A stretch of 64,000 bases of DNA from PFJX01 sp040757575. GTDB lineage: Bacteria > Pseudomonadota > Gammaproteobacteria > Burkholderiales > Thiobacillaceae. A program made the translations under genes and the position numbers. Positions 51,675 to 59,971 of the stretch are shown here, piece by piece; position 1 is the first letter of the stretch; every line of letters begins with the position of its first letter. The stretch lies in the NCBI GenBank assembly GCA_040757575.1, contig JBFLXA010000002.1:248001-312000 (forward strand), read 5' to 3'. The notes under the pieces are model-generated. The model saw only the letters and a list, made by a program, of their open reading frames with translations. It did not search any database and was not told the origin of the DNA.

Positions 51675-52577
51675 TTACAGGGCTTCGGCGCGGTAGGTCA
51701 CCCGCAGGGTGTGGCTCTGGCCGGCGGGCACTACCACCACGTTTTCCAGGGCGTTGACGCTTTCCACGCACACCATCCTGCGCCAGCCGTCCGGACCGAA
51801 ATCGCCCATCTTGTCGGCTTTTTCAGTCCAGGGGGTCCAGACCACGGTGCTGTTGGAACCGGATTTCTCGATGACCAGGCGGCGCTTCAGACGCGGGTCC
51901 TCGATGGTGCAGGTGGCGGCGGTGTTGACGTACACCCGGTCCACTTCGCCGGTGCAGGTGACGGCACCAGCCTGGGTCTTGCGGGCGCTGCCCTCCACCT
52001 TGTCCACGTATTCACAGCCTTCCAGGCCGGTGATGCGGATGTCAGCGATGTCGCCGATCTGCAAGTAGGTATGCAGGGCTTCGCCCAGGGTGAAATCGCT
52101 GCTGCCCATGTTGGTGGTGGTCAGTTCAATGGTGAGGTGCTTGCCCACGGTGGCCTTCAATTCCACCCGGCTGGCATGGGGCCACTGGGCCCGGGTCTGG
52201 TCCGTGTCCACCAGGGCCAGGGTAATGGCGGTTTCGCCGGTGGCGGGGGTGGCGGTACCCACCACCTCCCACATCACGGTGCGGGCGAAGCCGTGGCCGG
52301 GAAAGCCGCTTTCCGTGGCGTGGGGGCCAAACCAGGGCCAGCAGACGGGGGCGCCGCCGCGAATGGACTTGCCCTGGGCGAACTTGGCGAAATCCGACAG
52401 CCAGACCACGGGCTCGGCCTGGTCCTTGGGCCGGTAGGTGGTGATGTGGGCCCCTTGCAGGCACAGGGTGGCGGTGCCGTCCTTGTTGTCGATCTCCGCG
52501 AAGCTGAGACCGCCGGGGCCTTCCACGAATTTCAGGTTGGGCAGGCCGAAGCGGGCGTTGAGGTCGGCGAGGTTCAT
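51675..52577 (-). CDS. D-hexose-6-phosphate epimerase (YeaD-like aldose epimerase)
   Basis: 300-residue galactose-mutarotase-like protein that interconverts alpha and beta anomers of hexose 6-phosphate. PVVWLSDFAKFAQGKSIRGGAPVCWPWFGPH is the family signature (here split around SIRGGAPVCWPWFG), followed by GFPGHGFARTVMW with the conserved histidines, and VEYVDKV-type strands including GLEGCEYVDKV. Its ATG overlaps the stop of the ParA-like gene (ATGA). Confidence 0.9.
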   Translation of the reverse strand: MNLADLNARFGLPNLKFVEGPGGLSFAEIDNKDGTATLCLQGAHITTYRPKDQAEPVVWLSDFAKFAQGKSIRGGAPVCWPWFGPHATESGFPGHGFARTVMWEVVGTATPATGETAITLALVDTDQTRAQWPHASRVELKATVGKHLTIELTTTNMGSSDFTLGEALHTYLQIGDIADIRITGLEGCEYVDKVEGSARKTQAGAVTCTGEVDRVYVNTAATCTIEDPRLKRRLVIEKSGSNSTVVWTPWTEKADKMGDFGPDGWRRMVCVESVNALENVVVVPAGQSHTLRVTYRAEAL

Positions 52578-53200
52578 GGGGTGGTCTCCTGGTTAAGCCA
52601 TTGAATCAGGTAGTCCCACTGTTCCAGCTCCCGGCTGGCCAGGTGGGGGGGCAGGTCGAACAGGGTTTTGCCTTCGAAGGCGGCGTTCACATAACTTTGT
52701 GCGTAGCGCAGGTAGGCCAGCACCGGCAGCTCCTGCTTGTCCAGGAACTCCTGCAGTGTCAGGCCCATGCGGGTGCGAGGGTCGATGCGCATGCCCACCA
52801 CCCCCAGGAACAGCTTGCCCTTGCGGATGGCTTTTTCCGTCTTCAGGGTGTCGATGAAGTCCTGGCTGGCGGCCATGTCGAACAGGGACGGAGAGACGGG
52901 CACCACCACCTGGGTGGCCAGCTTCAGGCAGCGTTCCAGCATCTTGCCGTGCAGGCCGGCGGGGGAATCGATCACCAGCCAGTCCGGGCTGGCGCCAGCC
53001 CGGAACAGGGAGATGGGCGGCAGGGTGTCTTCCCGCTGGGAAAGCCAGGTGGCGGCAGACTGTTGCCGGTCCATGTCCATGAGGGCCACCTGCTGGCCGC
53101 TATGGGCCAGGTAGCCCGCCAGGTTGGTGGCCAGGGTGGTTTTGCCGCTGCCCCCCTTGGGATTGGCCACGAGAAGGGTTTTCATCTGCTGCCTGCTCAT
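52574..53200 (-). CDS. ParA/MinD-like ATPase
   Basis: 208-residue deviant Walker-type P-loop ATPase. The Walker A is ANPKGGSGKTTLATNLA (KGGxGKT), Walker A' DMDRQQSAATWL, and Walker B DWLVIDSPAG. There is no N-terminal HTH and no adjacent ParB, so it belongs to the small orphan ParA-like group (often for positioning cellular machines). ATG 53200 has AAGGAG nine bases upstream; ATG 53185 is an alternative. It sits between a small membrane protein gene and the epimerase gene. Confidence 0.9.
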   Translation of the reverse strand: MSRQQMKTLLVANPKGGSGKTTLATNLAGYLAHSGQQVALMDMDRQQSAATWLSQREDTLPPISLFRAGASPDWLVIDSPAGLHGKMLERCLKLATQVVVPVSPSLFDMAASQDFIDTLKTEKAIRKGKLFLGVVGMRIDPRTRMGLTLQEFLDKQELPVLAYLRYAQSYVNAAFEGKTLFDLPPHLASRELEQWDYLIQWLNQETTP

Positions 53201-53214
53201 CGTTGCGTGCTCCT

Positions 53215-53550
53215 TCATGTGCCGGCCAGGAACATCACCAGCCAGTTGGCGATGATGAGGGCCAGGCATGAAACCCGAAAGACAGTCCCGCCCCGGACAC
53301 CGGCCAGCTTGACCGCCAGCATGAGATAGACCGCCGAGGCGATGGCGTTGAAAGGCAGCCAGACCAGGGCCTTGAACCAGGTGCGGACACTCGGGTCCGC
53401 CACGTTGCCCAGCATGCCGTAGACGAACAGGACGTTGACCGCCAGGGCCGCCCAGAAAAAGCCCGGCCAGTTGCGGAAACGAACGAGAGGGTCGGTTTCG
53501 GTTTCCGGGCCCACATCAGGGTCTGCCTCCGGGGTCGTCCGGCCGGCCAT
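53215..53550 (-). CDS. Small membrane protein of unknown function
   Basis: 111-residue protein. After about 25 acidic, soluble residues (DPDVGPETETDPLVRF), three hydrophobic helices follow (FFWAALAVNVLFVYGMLG, FNAIASAVYLMLAVKLAG, LALIIANWLVMFLAG). I do not recognise the family. It begins one base downstream of ilvD and ends 14 bases before the ParA-like gene, so the four minus-strand genes ilvD, this one, parA-like and epimerase are likely cotranscribed. Confidence 0.75.
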   Translation of the reverse strand: MAGRTTPEADPDVGPETETDPLVRFRNWPGFFWAALAVNVLFVYGMLGNVADPSVRTWFKALVWLPFNAIASAVYLMLAVKLAGVRGGTVFRVSCLALIIANWLVMFLAGT

Positions 53551-53551
53551 T

Positions 53552-55408
53552 TCAGCGCTTGCGCTCCACCTGGCTCACGTCCCGCACCGCGCCAAAGGCG
53601 GCGGAGGTGGTCATGGCGGCATAGGCCCGCAGGGCGGCGGACACGGGGCGGTTGCGGTCCAGGGGCTTCCAGGCATGTTTGCCCCGGGCGTCCATGGCTT
53701 CCCGGCGCTGGGCCAGTTCCTCATCGCTGACAGCCACCCGGATGCTGCGGTTGGGGATGTCGATCTCGATGGGGTCCCCTTCGATCACCAGGCCGATGGT
53801 GCCGCCCTCGGCCGCTTCCGGAGATACGTGGCCGATGGACAGGCCCGAGGTGCCCCCGGAGAAGCGGCCGTCGGTGATGAGGGCGCAGGCTTTGCCCAGA
53901 CCCTTGGATTTCAGGTAACTGGTGGGATAGAGCATCTCCTGCATGCCGGGGCCGCCCCGGGGGCCTTCGTAGCGGATGACGAGCACGTCCCCTTCCCGGA
54001 TGCGATCGTTCAGGATGGCCTCCACAGCGGCGTCCTGGCTCTCGAATATCCGGGCCGGGCCGCTGAACTTGAGGATGCTGGCATCCACGCCGGCGGTTTT
54101 GACGATGCAGCCGTCCTGGGCCAGGTTGCCGTACAGCACCGCCAGGCCGCCATCCTGGGAGAAGGCGTGGGCCTGGTTGCGCAGGCAGCCGTGAGCCCGG
54201 TCCAGATCCAGCTCCGGGTAACGGCGGTTCTGGCTGAAGGCCACCTGGGTGGGCACGCCGCCGGGGGCCGCCTTGTAGAAATCGAACACGGAAACGTCGT
54301 GGGCCCGCATCACGTCCCAGACTTCCAGGGCTGCCCCCAGGGTCTTGCTGTGCACGGTGTGGCAGTCCCGGTGGATCAGTCCGGCCCGGTCCAGTTCCCC
54401 CAGGATACCCATGACGCCGCCGGCCCGGTGCACGTCTTCCATGTGGTATTGCTGGGTGGAGGGCGCCACCTTGGCCAGGTGGGGCACCTTGCGGCTCATG
54501 CGGTCGATGTCCTTCATGGTGAAGTTGACGCCCGCCTCCTGGGCGGCGGCCAGCAGGTGCAGCACCGTGTTGGTGGAACCGCCCATGGCGATGTCCAGGG
54601 CCATGGCGTTCTCGAATGCGCGGAAGCTGGCGATGGAACGGGGCAGGACGGACTCGTCATCCCCCTCGTAATAGCGTTTGGCCAGTTCCACGCTCAAACG
54701 GCCCGCCCGCAGGAACAGTTCCTTGCGGTCTGCGTGGGTGGCCAGCAGGGAACCGTTGCCCGGCAGGGACAGGCCCAGGGCTTCGGTGAGGCAGTTCATG
54801 GAGTTGGCGGTGAACATGCCGGAGCAGGAACCGCAGGTGGGGCAGGCGGACCGCTCGGTGGCCTCCACCTCTTCGTCGGAACACTTGCTGTCGGCGGCCT
54901 GCACCATGGCGTCCACCAGGTCCAGCATGATGGTCTTCCCCTGCCAGGTGACCTTGCCTGCCTCCATGGGGCCGCCGGACACGAACACCGTGGGGATGTT
55001 CAGGCGCAGGGCCGCCATGAGCATGCCGGGGGTAATCTTGTCGCAGTTGGAAATGCACACCAGGGCATCGGCGCAGTGGGCATTGCACATGTATTCCACA
55101 CTGTCGGCGATCAGGTCCCGGCTGGGCAGGCTGTAAAGCATGCCGCCGTGGCCCATGGCGATGCCGTCGTCCACGGCGATGGTATTGAACTCCTTGGCCA
55201 CGCCGCCGGCCGCTTCGATCTCCCGGGCCACCATCTGGCCCAGGTCCTTCAGGTGTACGTGGCCGGGCACGAACTGGGTGAAGGAGTTGGCGATGGCGAT
55301 GATGGGCTTGGAAAAATCCTCGTCCTTCATGCCGGTGGCCCGCCACAGGGCGCGGGCGCCGGCCATGTTGCGGCCGTGGGTAGTGGTGCGGGAGCGGTAT
55401 TGGGGCAT
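53552..55408 (-). CDS. ilvD: Dihydroxy-acid dehydratase
   Basis: 618-residue enzyme of valine, leucine and isoleucine synthesis, converting 2,3-dihydroxy acids to 2-oxo acids. It contains the cysteines of the Fe-S cluster: VCISNCDKITPGML and ACPTCGSCSGMFTANSMNCL; the C-terminal DGRFSGGTSGLSIGHVSPEA and GPRGGPGMQEML are diagnostic. At 618 residues it is the long form. It diverges from lgt with a 71-base promoter region. Confidence 0.96.
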   Translation of the reverse strand: MPQYRSRTTTHGRNMAGARALWRATGMKDEDFSKPIIAIANSFTQFVPGHVHLKDLGQMVAREIEAAGGVAKEFNTIAVDDGIAMGHGGMLYSLPSRDLIADSVEYMCNAHCADALVCISNCDKITPGMLMAALRLNIPTVFVSGGPMEAGKVTWQGKTIMLDLVDAMVQAADSKCSDEEVEATERSACPTCGSCSGMFTANSMNCLTEALGLSLPGNGSLLATHADRKELFLRAGRLSVELAKRYYEGDDESVLPRSIASFRAFENAMALDIAMGGSTNTVLHLLAAAQEAGVNFTMKDIDRMSRKVPHLAKVAPSTQQYHMEDVHRAGGVMGILGELDRAGLIHRDCHTVHSKTLGAALEVWDVMRAHDVSVFDFYKAAPGGVPTQVAFSQNRRYPELDLDRAHGCLRNQAHAFSQDGGLAVLYGNLAQDGCIVKTAGVDASILKFSGPARIFESQDAAVEAILNDRIREGDVLVIRYEGPRGGPGMQEMLYPTSYLKSKGLGKACALITDGRFSGGTSGLSIGHVSPEAAEGGTIGLVIEGDPIEIDIPNRSIRVAVSDEELAQRREAMDARGKHAWKPLDRNRPVSAALRAYAAMTTSAAFGAVRDVSQVERKR

Positions 55409-55479
55409 GGCGGAAACCTTGGGTCTCTATAATCAGCGGCATTTTATCCCAGCCGGCCCCCCAGGGCCCCCTCGTCGCC

Positions 55480-56262
55480 ATGCTCGTCTACCCCCATCTC
55501 GACCCCATCGCCCTCAAACTGGGCCCTGTCGCGGTGCACTGGTACGGTTTGATGTACCTGGCGGCCTTCATCGCCTTCATCCTCCTGGGCCGGCGGCGGA
55601 TCGCCACCCGGCCTGACCTGGGCTGGACCCCCAAGGACCTGGACGACCTGTTGTTCTGGGGCGTGCTGGGGGTGGTGCTGGGGGGGCGCCTGGGCCAGGT
55701 ACTGTTCTACGAGCCGGGCTACTACCTGGCCCACCCGGCGGAGATTCTGGCCATCTGGAAGGGCGGCATGTCCTTCCACGGCGGCCTCATCGGCGTGCTC
55801 GTCGCCCTCTGGGCCTTCGGTCGCAAGACCGGCCGCAGCTTTCTGCAAGTAGGGGATTTCGTCGCCCCCCTGGTACCCCTGGGCCTGGCCTTCGGCCGCG
55901 TCGGCAATTTCATAAACGGCGAACTGTGGGGCCGGGCCGCCCCCCCCGACCTGCCCTGGGCCATGGTCTTCCCCCACGTGGATGACCTGCCCCGCCACCC
56001 GTCCCAGCTTTACCAGGTGGGCCTGGAAGGATTGATGCTATTCATATTGCTATGGCTGTATTCCTCCCGCCCCCGCCCGGTGGGCGCAGTCTCCGGCGCA
56101 TTCCTGGTGGGCTACGGTATCTTCCGGTTCGTGGCCGAGTACTTCCGGGAGCCGGATGCCGGCATCTTCGGCCATTCCTATATGGTGAGCATGGGCCAGT
56201 GGCTGTCTCTGCCCATGGTGGCCATCGGTCTCTGGCTGATGTGGCGGGCCCGGGGCCGCTAG
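55480..56262 (+). CDS. lgt: Prolipoprotein diacylglyceryl transferase
   Basis: 260-residue inner-membrane enzyme that attaches diacylglycerol to the lipobox cysteine, the first step of lipoprotein maturation. Seen are VHWYGLMYLAAF, SFHGGLIGVLVALW (conserved His-Gly-Gly), and the signature RVGNFINGELWGR; seven helices are expected. Lnt, the last step of the pathway, is encoded at 22.0-23.5 kb. Confidence 0.96.
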   Translation: MLVYPHLDPIALKLGPVAVHWYGLMYLAAFIAFILLGRRRIATRPDLGWTPKDLDDLLFWGVLGVVLGGRLGQVLFYEPGYYLAHPAEILAIWKGGMSFHGGLIGVLVALWAFGRKTGRSFLQVGDFVAPLVPLGLAFGRVGNFINGELWGRAAPPDLPWAMVFPHVDDLPRHPSQLYQVGLEGLMLFILLWLYSSRPRPVGAVSGAFLVGYGIFRFVAEYFREPDAGIFGHSYMVSMGQWLSLPMVAIGLWLMWRARGR

Positions 56263-56303
56263 GCCGGATTCTGGCTTTTGGCTATACTCCCCGCCTGTTT
56301 CGG

Positions 56304-56379
<76 letters not shown>

Positions 56380-56433
56380 CTTTCCTTCTGCTTTCATGTA
56401 TTAAGCGTGCATCCCCGTTTCGGATACACCTTC

Positions 56434-57060
56434 ATGAATGCCCTGCCTGTACCGGAAAAGCCCCATGCGCCCTCCTGTGAGCGCAACCGGGATGTGATTC
56501 TCGATGTCTTGAAGATAAGTTTTGCGGGCTGCCGCCATGTGCTGGAGGTGGGCAGCGGCACGGGGCAGCACGCGGTGCATTTTGCGGCGGCCCTGCCCCA
56601 TCTGGTGTGGCAGGCGACGGACCGGGCGGAGAACCTGCAGGGTATCCAGGCCTGGCTGGACGAAGCGGCCCTGGTCAATACGCCGCCAGTCCGGGTTCTG
56701 GATGTGACGGGCCCCTGGCCGACGGGTACTTTCGATGGCGTGTTCAGCGCCAATACCCTGCACATCATGGCCTGGACGGAGGTGGAAGCCTTTTTTGCCG
56801 CCTTGCCGGCACTGATGGCGCCCACCTTCACCCTGGCGATCTACGGCCCTTTCAACTATGGCGGGCGCTTCACCAGCGAGAGCAACGCGGCGTTCGACGA
56901 CTGGCTCAAGGCCCGGGGGGCGCACCAGGGCATCCGGGATTTTGAAGCGGTGGACGCCCTGGCTCGGTCTGCGGGCCTGGCGCTGGCCGAAGACCGGGCC
57001 ATGCCGGCCAACAATCGCTGCCTTGTGTGGCGGCGGGCGGTCGCGTCTCCCCATGGCTGA
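56434..57060 (+). CDS. DUF938 SAM-dependent methyltransferase-like protein
   Basis: 208-residue protein with a class I methyltransferase fold. SAM-binding motif VLEVGSGTGQHAVHFA (residues about 34-49), then an acidic ATDRAEN after strand 2, and the DUF938 hallmarks CERNRDVILDVL, GVFSANTLHIMAW and YGPFNYGGRFTSESNAAFD. The substrate is unknown. ATG 56434 gives the normal length; its stop overlaps the start of the next gene by eight bases. Confidence 0.88.
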   Translation: MNALPVPEKPHAPSCERNRDVILDVLKISFAGCRHVLEVGSGTGQHAVHFAAALPHLVWQATDRAENLQGIQAWLDEAALVNTPPVRVLDVTGPWPTGTFDGVFSANTLHIMAWTEVEAFFAALPALMAPTFTLAIYGPFNYGGRFTSESNAAFDDWLKARGAHQGIRDFEAVDALARSAGLALAEDRAMPANNRCLVWRRAVASPHG

Positions 57061-58219
57061 GACTACCGGGCTGCAAGCCTGGGGAGATGATCTCCAGACC
57101 TTGCACCCATCGGACTGGGCCGGCCTGGCAACCGGTGGCGATCCTTTCATCAGCGCTGCCTTCCTGGGGGTGGCGGAAGCCACCGGGGCGGCGGCTGAGG
57201 CCCTGGCCTGGCAGTCCTGCCACATCGTTTCCCGGACGGCGTCCGGCGGGGTGCAGGGCTTTGTCCCCCTGTACCTGCGGCATCATTCCTTCGGTGATTT
57301 CTCCCGGGACTGGGAATGGGCGGGGGCCTGGCAACAGGCAGGCCTGCGCTATTACCCGAAGCTGGTCACCGGGGTGCCCTTTACTCCCTCACCGGGGCCA
57401 CGGCTGGTGGTGACCCGGGGGCTGGACCCGACCGCCGCTCGGGCGGTGAAGGGTGATCTGGTGGCTCAGGTGCTGGAGCGGGCCGGCACCTTGGACGTGT
57501 CTTCCTGGCAATGCCTGTACGTGGAGGATGCAGACAGGGAGGTGCTGGCTGAAGCCGGCCTGCTGTTGCGGCGGGGCGTGCAGTTTCACTGGCTGAATCG
57601 GGATTACCGGGATTTTGCGGATTTTCTCGACCGTTTTACCGCAGATAAGCGCAAGAAATTGAAGCGGGAACGCCGGGCGGTGGCGGAGGCGGGCATCCGG
57701 GTGGTGATACGTCATGGCGATGAGGTGGAACCGGCCTGGTGGCCAGCCATTCATCGCCATTACCGGGACACCTTTGCCCGCCACGGCAACCATGCCGCCT
57801 TTTCCGAACCCTTCTTTCGCCAGGTAGCCGCTGGCCTGGGCCGGCGCATGGTGTTGTTTGTGGCTTTGAAGGGGGAACAGCCTGTCGCCTCGGCCATCTG
57901 CTACCGGGACGACACCACCCTCTATGGCCGCCATTGGGGGACGGACCTGGACTTGCCGGGCCTGCATTTCGAGCTGTGCTACTACAGCGGCATCGACTAC
58001 GCCCTGGAGCAGGGCCTGGTCCGTTTCGAGCCCGGGGCCCAGGGGGAGCACAAGCTGGCCCGGGGCTTCGAGCCCCAGGACACCTGGTCGGGGTACTGGA
58101 TCGCAGACCCGGGCATGGCCCGGGCGGTGGCCCGGTTCCTGGCCCGGGAGGACGAGGCCATGGTCGACTATCGGGCGGAGATGGCCCAGCACCTGCCTTT
58201 CAAGACCGTCGGGGGTTGA
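57053..58219 (+). CDS. GNAT-fold acyltransferase-like protein (DUF482/COG3146)
   Basis: 388-residue cytoplasmic protein of the COG3146-type, which is related to peptidoglycan-acting GNAT (Fem-like) proteins. Hallmarks are FISAAFLGVAEATG near the N-terminus, RKKLKRERRAVAEAGIRV in the middle and LGRRMVLFVALKGEQPVASAI, with the C-terminal RFEPGAQGEHKLARGFEP. Function is not established. It overlaps the methyltransferase gene by eight bases and converges on the WYL regulator. Confidence 0.87.
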   Translation: MAETTGLQAWGDDLQTLHPSDWAGLATGGDPFISAAFLGVAEATGAAAEALAWQSCHIVSRTASGGVQGFVPLYLRHHSFGDFSRDWEWAGAWQQAGLRYYPKLVTGVPFTPSPGPRLVVTRGLDPTAARAVKGDLVAQVLERAGTLDVSSWQCLYVEDADREVLAEAGLLLRRGVQFHWLNRDYRDFADFLDRFTADKRKKLKRERRAVAEAGIRVVIRHGDEVEPAWWPAIHRHYRDTFARHGNHAAFSEPFFRQVAAGLGRRMVLFVALKGEQPVASAICYRDDTTLYGRHWGTDLDLPGLHFELCYYSGIDYALEQGLVRFEPGAQGEHKLARGFEPQDTWSGYWIADPGMARAVARFLAREDEAMVDYRAEMAQHLPFKTVGG

Positions 58220-58226
58220 TGGTGCT

Positions 58227-59204
58227 TCACCGATAGCGTGCTCGGGCGGCGTCCAGGGCCTCCATGACCCTGGTCCGGAGCCCGGGAGGGCCGAGCACTT
58301 TGCAATCGGCGCCGTATTTGAGGATATCCATGATCAGTTCCCGGTCGTCCGCGTAGGGCACTTCCAGCAGATAGCTGCCGTCGGTTTGCCAGGTGCCCTT
58401 TTGTTTGGGATGCCAGGATTCGGCGCCGACCCAGCGGGCCCGCAGGGGCGTGAACCGCAGTGTTGCCCACTGCACCCGGGCGCCGGAAAAGATGCCGTAC
58501 CCGGCGCCCAGCACGGCGTCCAGCTGGCGCGGGGAAATGTCCCGGGCCTTCTTGTCCAGGGTTTCGGCCTGCAGGATGGCGTCCACGGCGAAATTGCGCA
58601 GGCCATCCCGCAGGTGGCACCAGGCGTCCAGGTACCAGTTCTCCCGGTAATGCACCAGCCTCTGGGGGGAGATTTCCCGTTCCGTGGTTTCGTCGGTGCC
58701 CCGGGCCCGGTAGGTGATGCGCAGGCGCTGGCGTTTCAGCAGGGCGGCGCCCACCTTCTCGAAGTGGGCCAGGGGCATGGGACGGGCGGCCTGGCCGAGG
58801 ATGCGCACCCGGTCCCGCACCGCCTGGGCGGTGCTGTCCGGCGTCTGCATGAATTCGCTCAACCGGTCCATCAGGGGCGTGACGTGGGGCCCCAGCAGGC
58901 CGCCCTTGTCCAGATTGGCCAGCAAGTGCTGCATGGTGAGTAAGGCGTGGATTTCCTGGGCCGAGAACCACAGGCCGGGCAGTTCCACCGTGCGTTGACC
59001 CTGGGTGGGGGCAGGCAGGCGCCGGTAGCCGCCTGCGTCCCGGTCATGGACGATGGGCAGGCTGAGCCGGTCCCGCAGGTATTGCAGGTCCCGTTTCAGG
59101 GTGGCCCGGGAGACCTCCAGTTCCGCCAGCAGGGTATCGAAGGACACCACGCCCCGGGCGCGGATGAGCTGGTCGATCTTGTAGAAGCGTTCGGTGCGGT
59201 CCAT
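58227..59204 (-). CDS. WYL-domain transcriptional regulator (YafY/PafC-like)
   Basis: 325-residue repressor-type regulator. The N-terminal helix-turn-helix (TERFYKIDQLIRARGVVSF and ELEVSRATLKRDLQYLRDRL) is followed by a WYL domain (about residues 135-225) with the pattern YRENWYLDAWCHLRDGLRNF, and a C-terminal WCX-like domain. Such proteins sense nucleic acid or nucleotide signals in DNA damage or defence control. The target is unknown; the small membrane protein and cspA lie upstream. ATG 59204 gives full family length. Confidence 0.88.
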   Translation of the reverse strand: MDRTERFYKIDQLIRARGVVSFDTLLAELEVSRATLKRDLQYLRDRLSLPIVHDRDAGGYRRLPAPTQGQRTVELPGLWFSAQEIHALLTMQHLLANLDKGGLLGPHVTPLMDRLSEFMQTPDSTAQAVRDRVRILGQAARPMPLAHFEKVGAALLKRQRLRITYRARGTDETTEREISPQRLVHYRENWYLDAWCHLRDGLRNFAVDAILQAETLDKKARDISPRQLDAVLGAGYGIFSGARVQWATLRFTPLRARWVGAESWHPKQKGTWQTDGSYLLEVPYADDRELIMDILKYGADCKVLGPPGLRTRVMEALDAARARYR

Positions 59205-59243
59205 GGCAGGGGGCGTTGGAGAAGGGCAGGACTAGAGGGTAGT

Positions 59244-59363
59244 TCAACCCAGCACGGTGGAGCCAATGGTCAATACCAGGCCCAGCAGGCTCACGACAAA
59301 GACCAGGCTGTCGGGCTGGTGCCAGAGGGCGAATAGGGGGCGGGTGCGGTGGGATGGTTTCAT
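59244..59363 (-). CDS. 39-residue single-helix membrane protein
   Basis: Small open frame with a good Shine-Dalgarno: GGAG seven bases before ATG 59363. The product reads MKPSHRTRPLFALWHQ, then a hydrophobic helix (SLVFVVSLLGLVLTIG) and a short tail ending in STVLG. It sits in the gap between the WYL regulator and cspA and is read in the same direction as the regulator, 40 bases upstream of its start. Function unknown. It is plausible by ribosome-binding site and hydrophobic pattern, but homologues have not been checked. Confidence 0.55.
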   Translation of the reverse strand: MKPSHRTRPLFALWHQPDSLVFVVSLLGLVLTIGSTVLG

Positions 59364-59463
59364 GGGACGCTCCGAGGAATTGCGGTGGCGCCAGTCTGAA
59401 ATCCCCCTGGCTCAGGAGATGAGCCTTAGAAAATCATGATTTTCTTAAATGCATGTTATGGCT

Positions 59464-59624
59464 TGTTGCCTGCAAAACCCTGCCGTATAGTCACGCGCGC
59501 AGGTTATCAAGTGGTGTTTGTTCGGCTGTACCCTACCCTTGGTTGGTATCTCAGTTGCACCCCTAACTTGAGCTTGCGCGGCGGGTTTCCCGTCATCCGT
59601 TCACGTGTTTAGGAAGATTCAGAT
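59464..59624 (+). promoter_or_regulatory. cspA promoter and long 5' untranslated region
   Basis: TTGTTG (59464-59469) and TATAGT (59486-59491) with 16-base spacing suit a sigma-70 promoter, giving a leader of about 125 bases before ATG 59625. Cold-shock genes typically have long structured leaders that regulate translation by temperature. AGGAAGA (about 59611-59617) is the ribosome-binding site. Confidence 0.45.
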
Positions 59625-59828
59625 ATGGCAACTGGTACCGTTAAGTGGTTCAACGACTCCAAGGGTTTCGGCTTCATCACCCCCGATGAAGGTGGTGAGG
59701 ATCTCTTCGCCCACTTCTCCGCGATTCAATCCAAGGGCTTCAAGAGCCTGAAGGAAAACCAGAAAGTGGAGTTTGATGTGACCCAGGGTCCCAAGGGCAA
59801 GCAAGCCTCCAACATCCGCCCCATGTAA
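59625..59828 (+). CDS. cspA: Cold shock protein CspA family
   Basis: 67-residue RNA/DNA-binding protein with the cold-shock OB fold. RNP1 KGFGFITPD and RNP2 DLFAHFSAI are present, along with the start MATGTVKWFNDS. Its role is RNA chaperoning under cold or stress. A long leader precedes it, and a terminator follows at 59858. Confidence 0.97.
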   Translation: MATGTVKWFNDSKGFGFITPDEGGEDLFAHFSAIQSKGFKSLKENQKVEFDVTQGPKGKQASNIRPM

Positions 59829-59857
59829 GCCTCAGGTTCATTCCTGATGCCTGCAAG

Positions 59858-59878
59858 GCCCGCTTCGGCGGGCTTTTT
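59858..59878 (+). terminator. Rho-independent terminator of cspA
   Basis: Stem GCCCGC (59858-59863), loop TTCG, GCGGGC (59868-59873), followed by TTTTTGTTTTT. Confidence 0.9.
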
Positions 59879-59971
59879 GTTTTTCTGTGCCCGGATCGCT
59901 TAGTAGCTCAAAGAGCCGGGCTACGGAAACCGTAACCCGGAAAAAGCGCCGCACCTCCGGTTTACCCTGGA

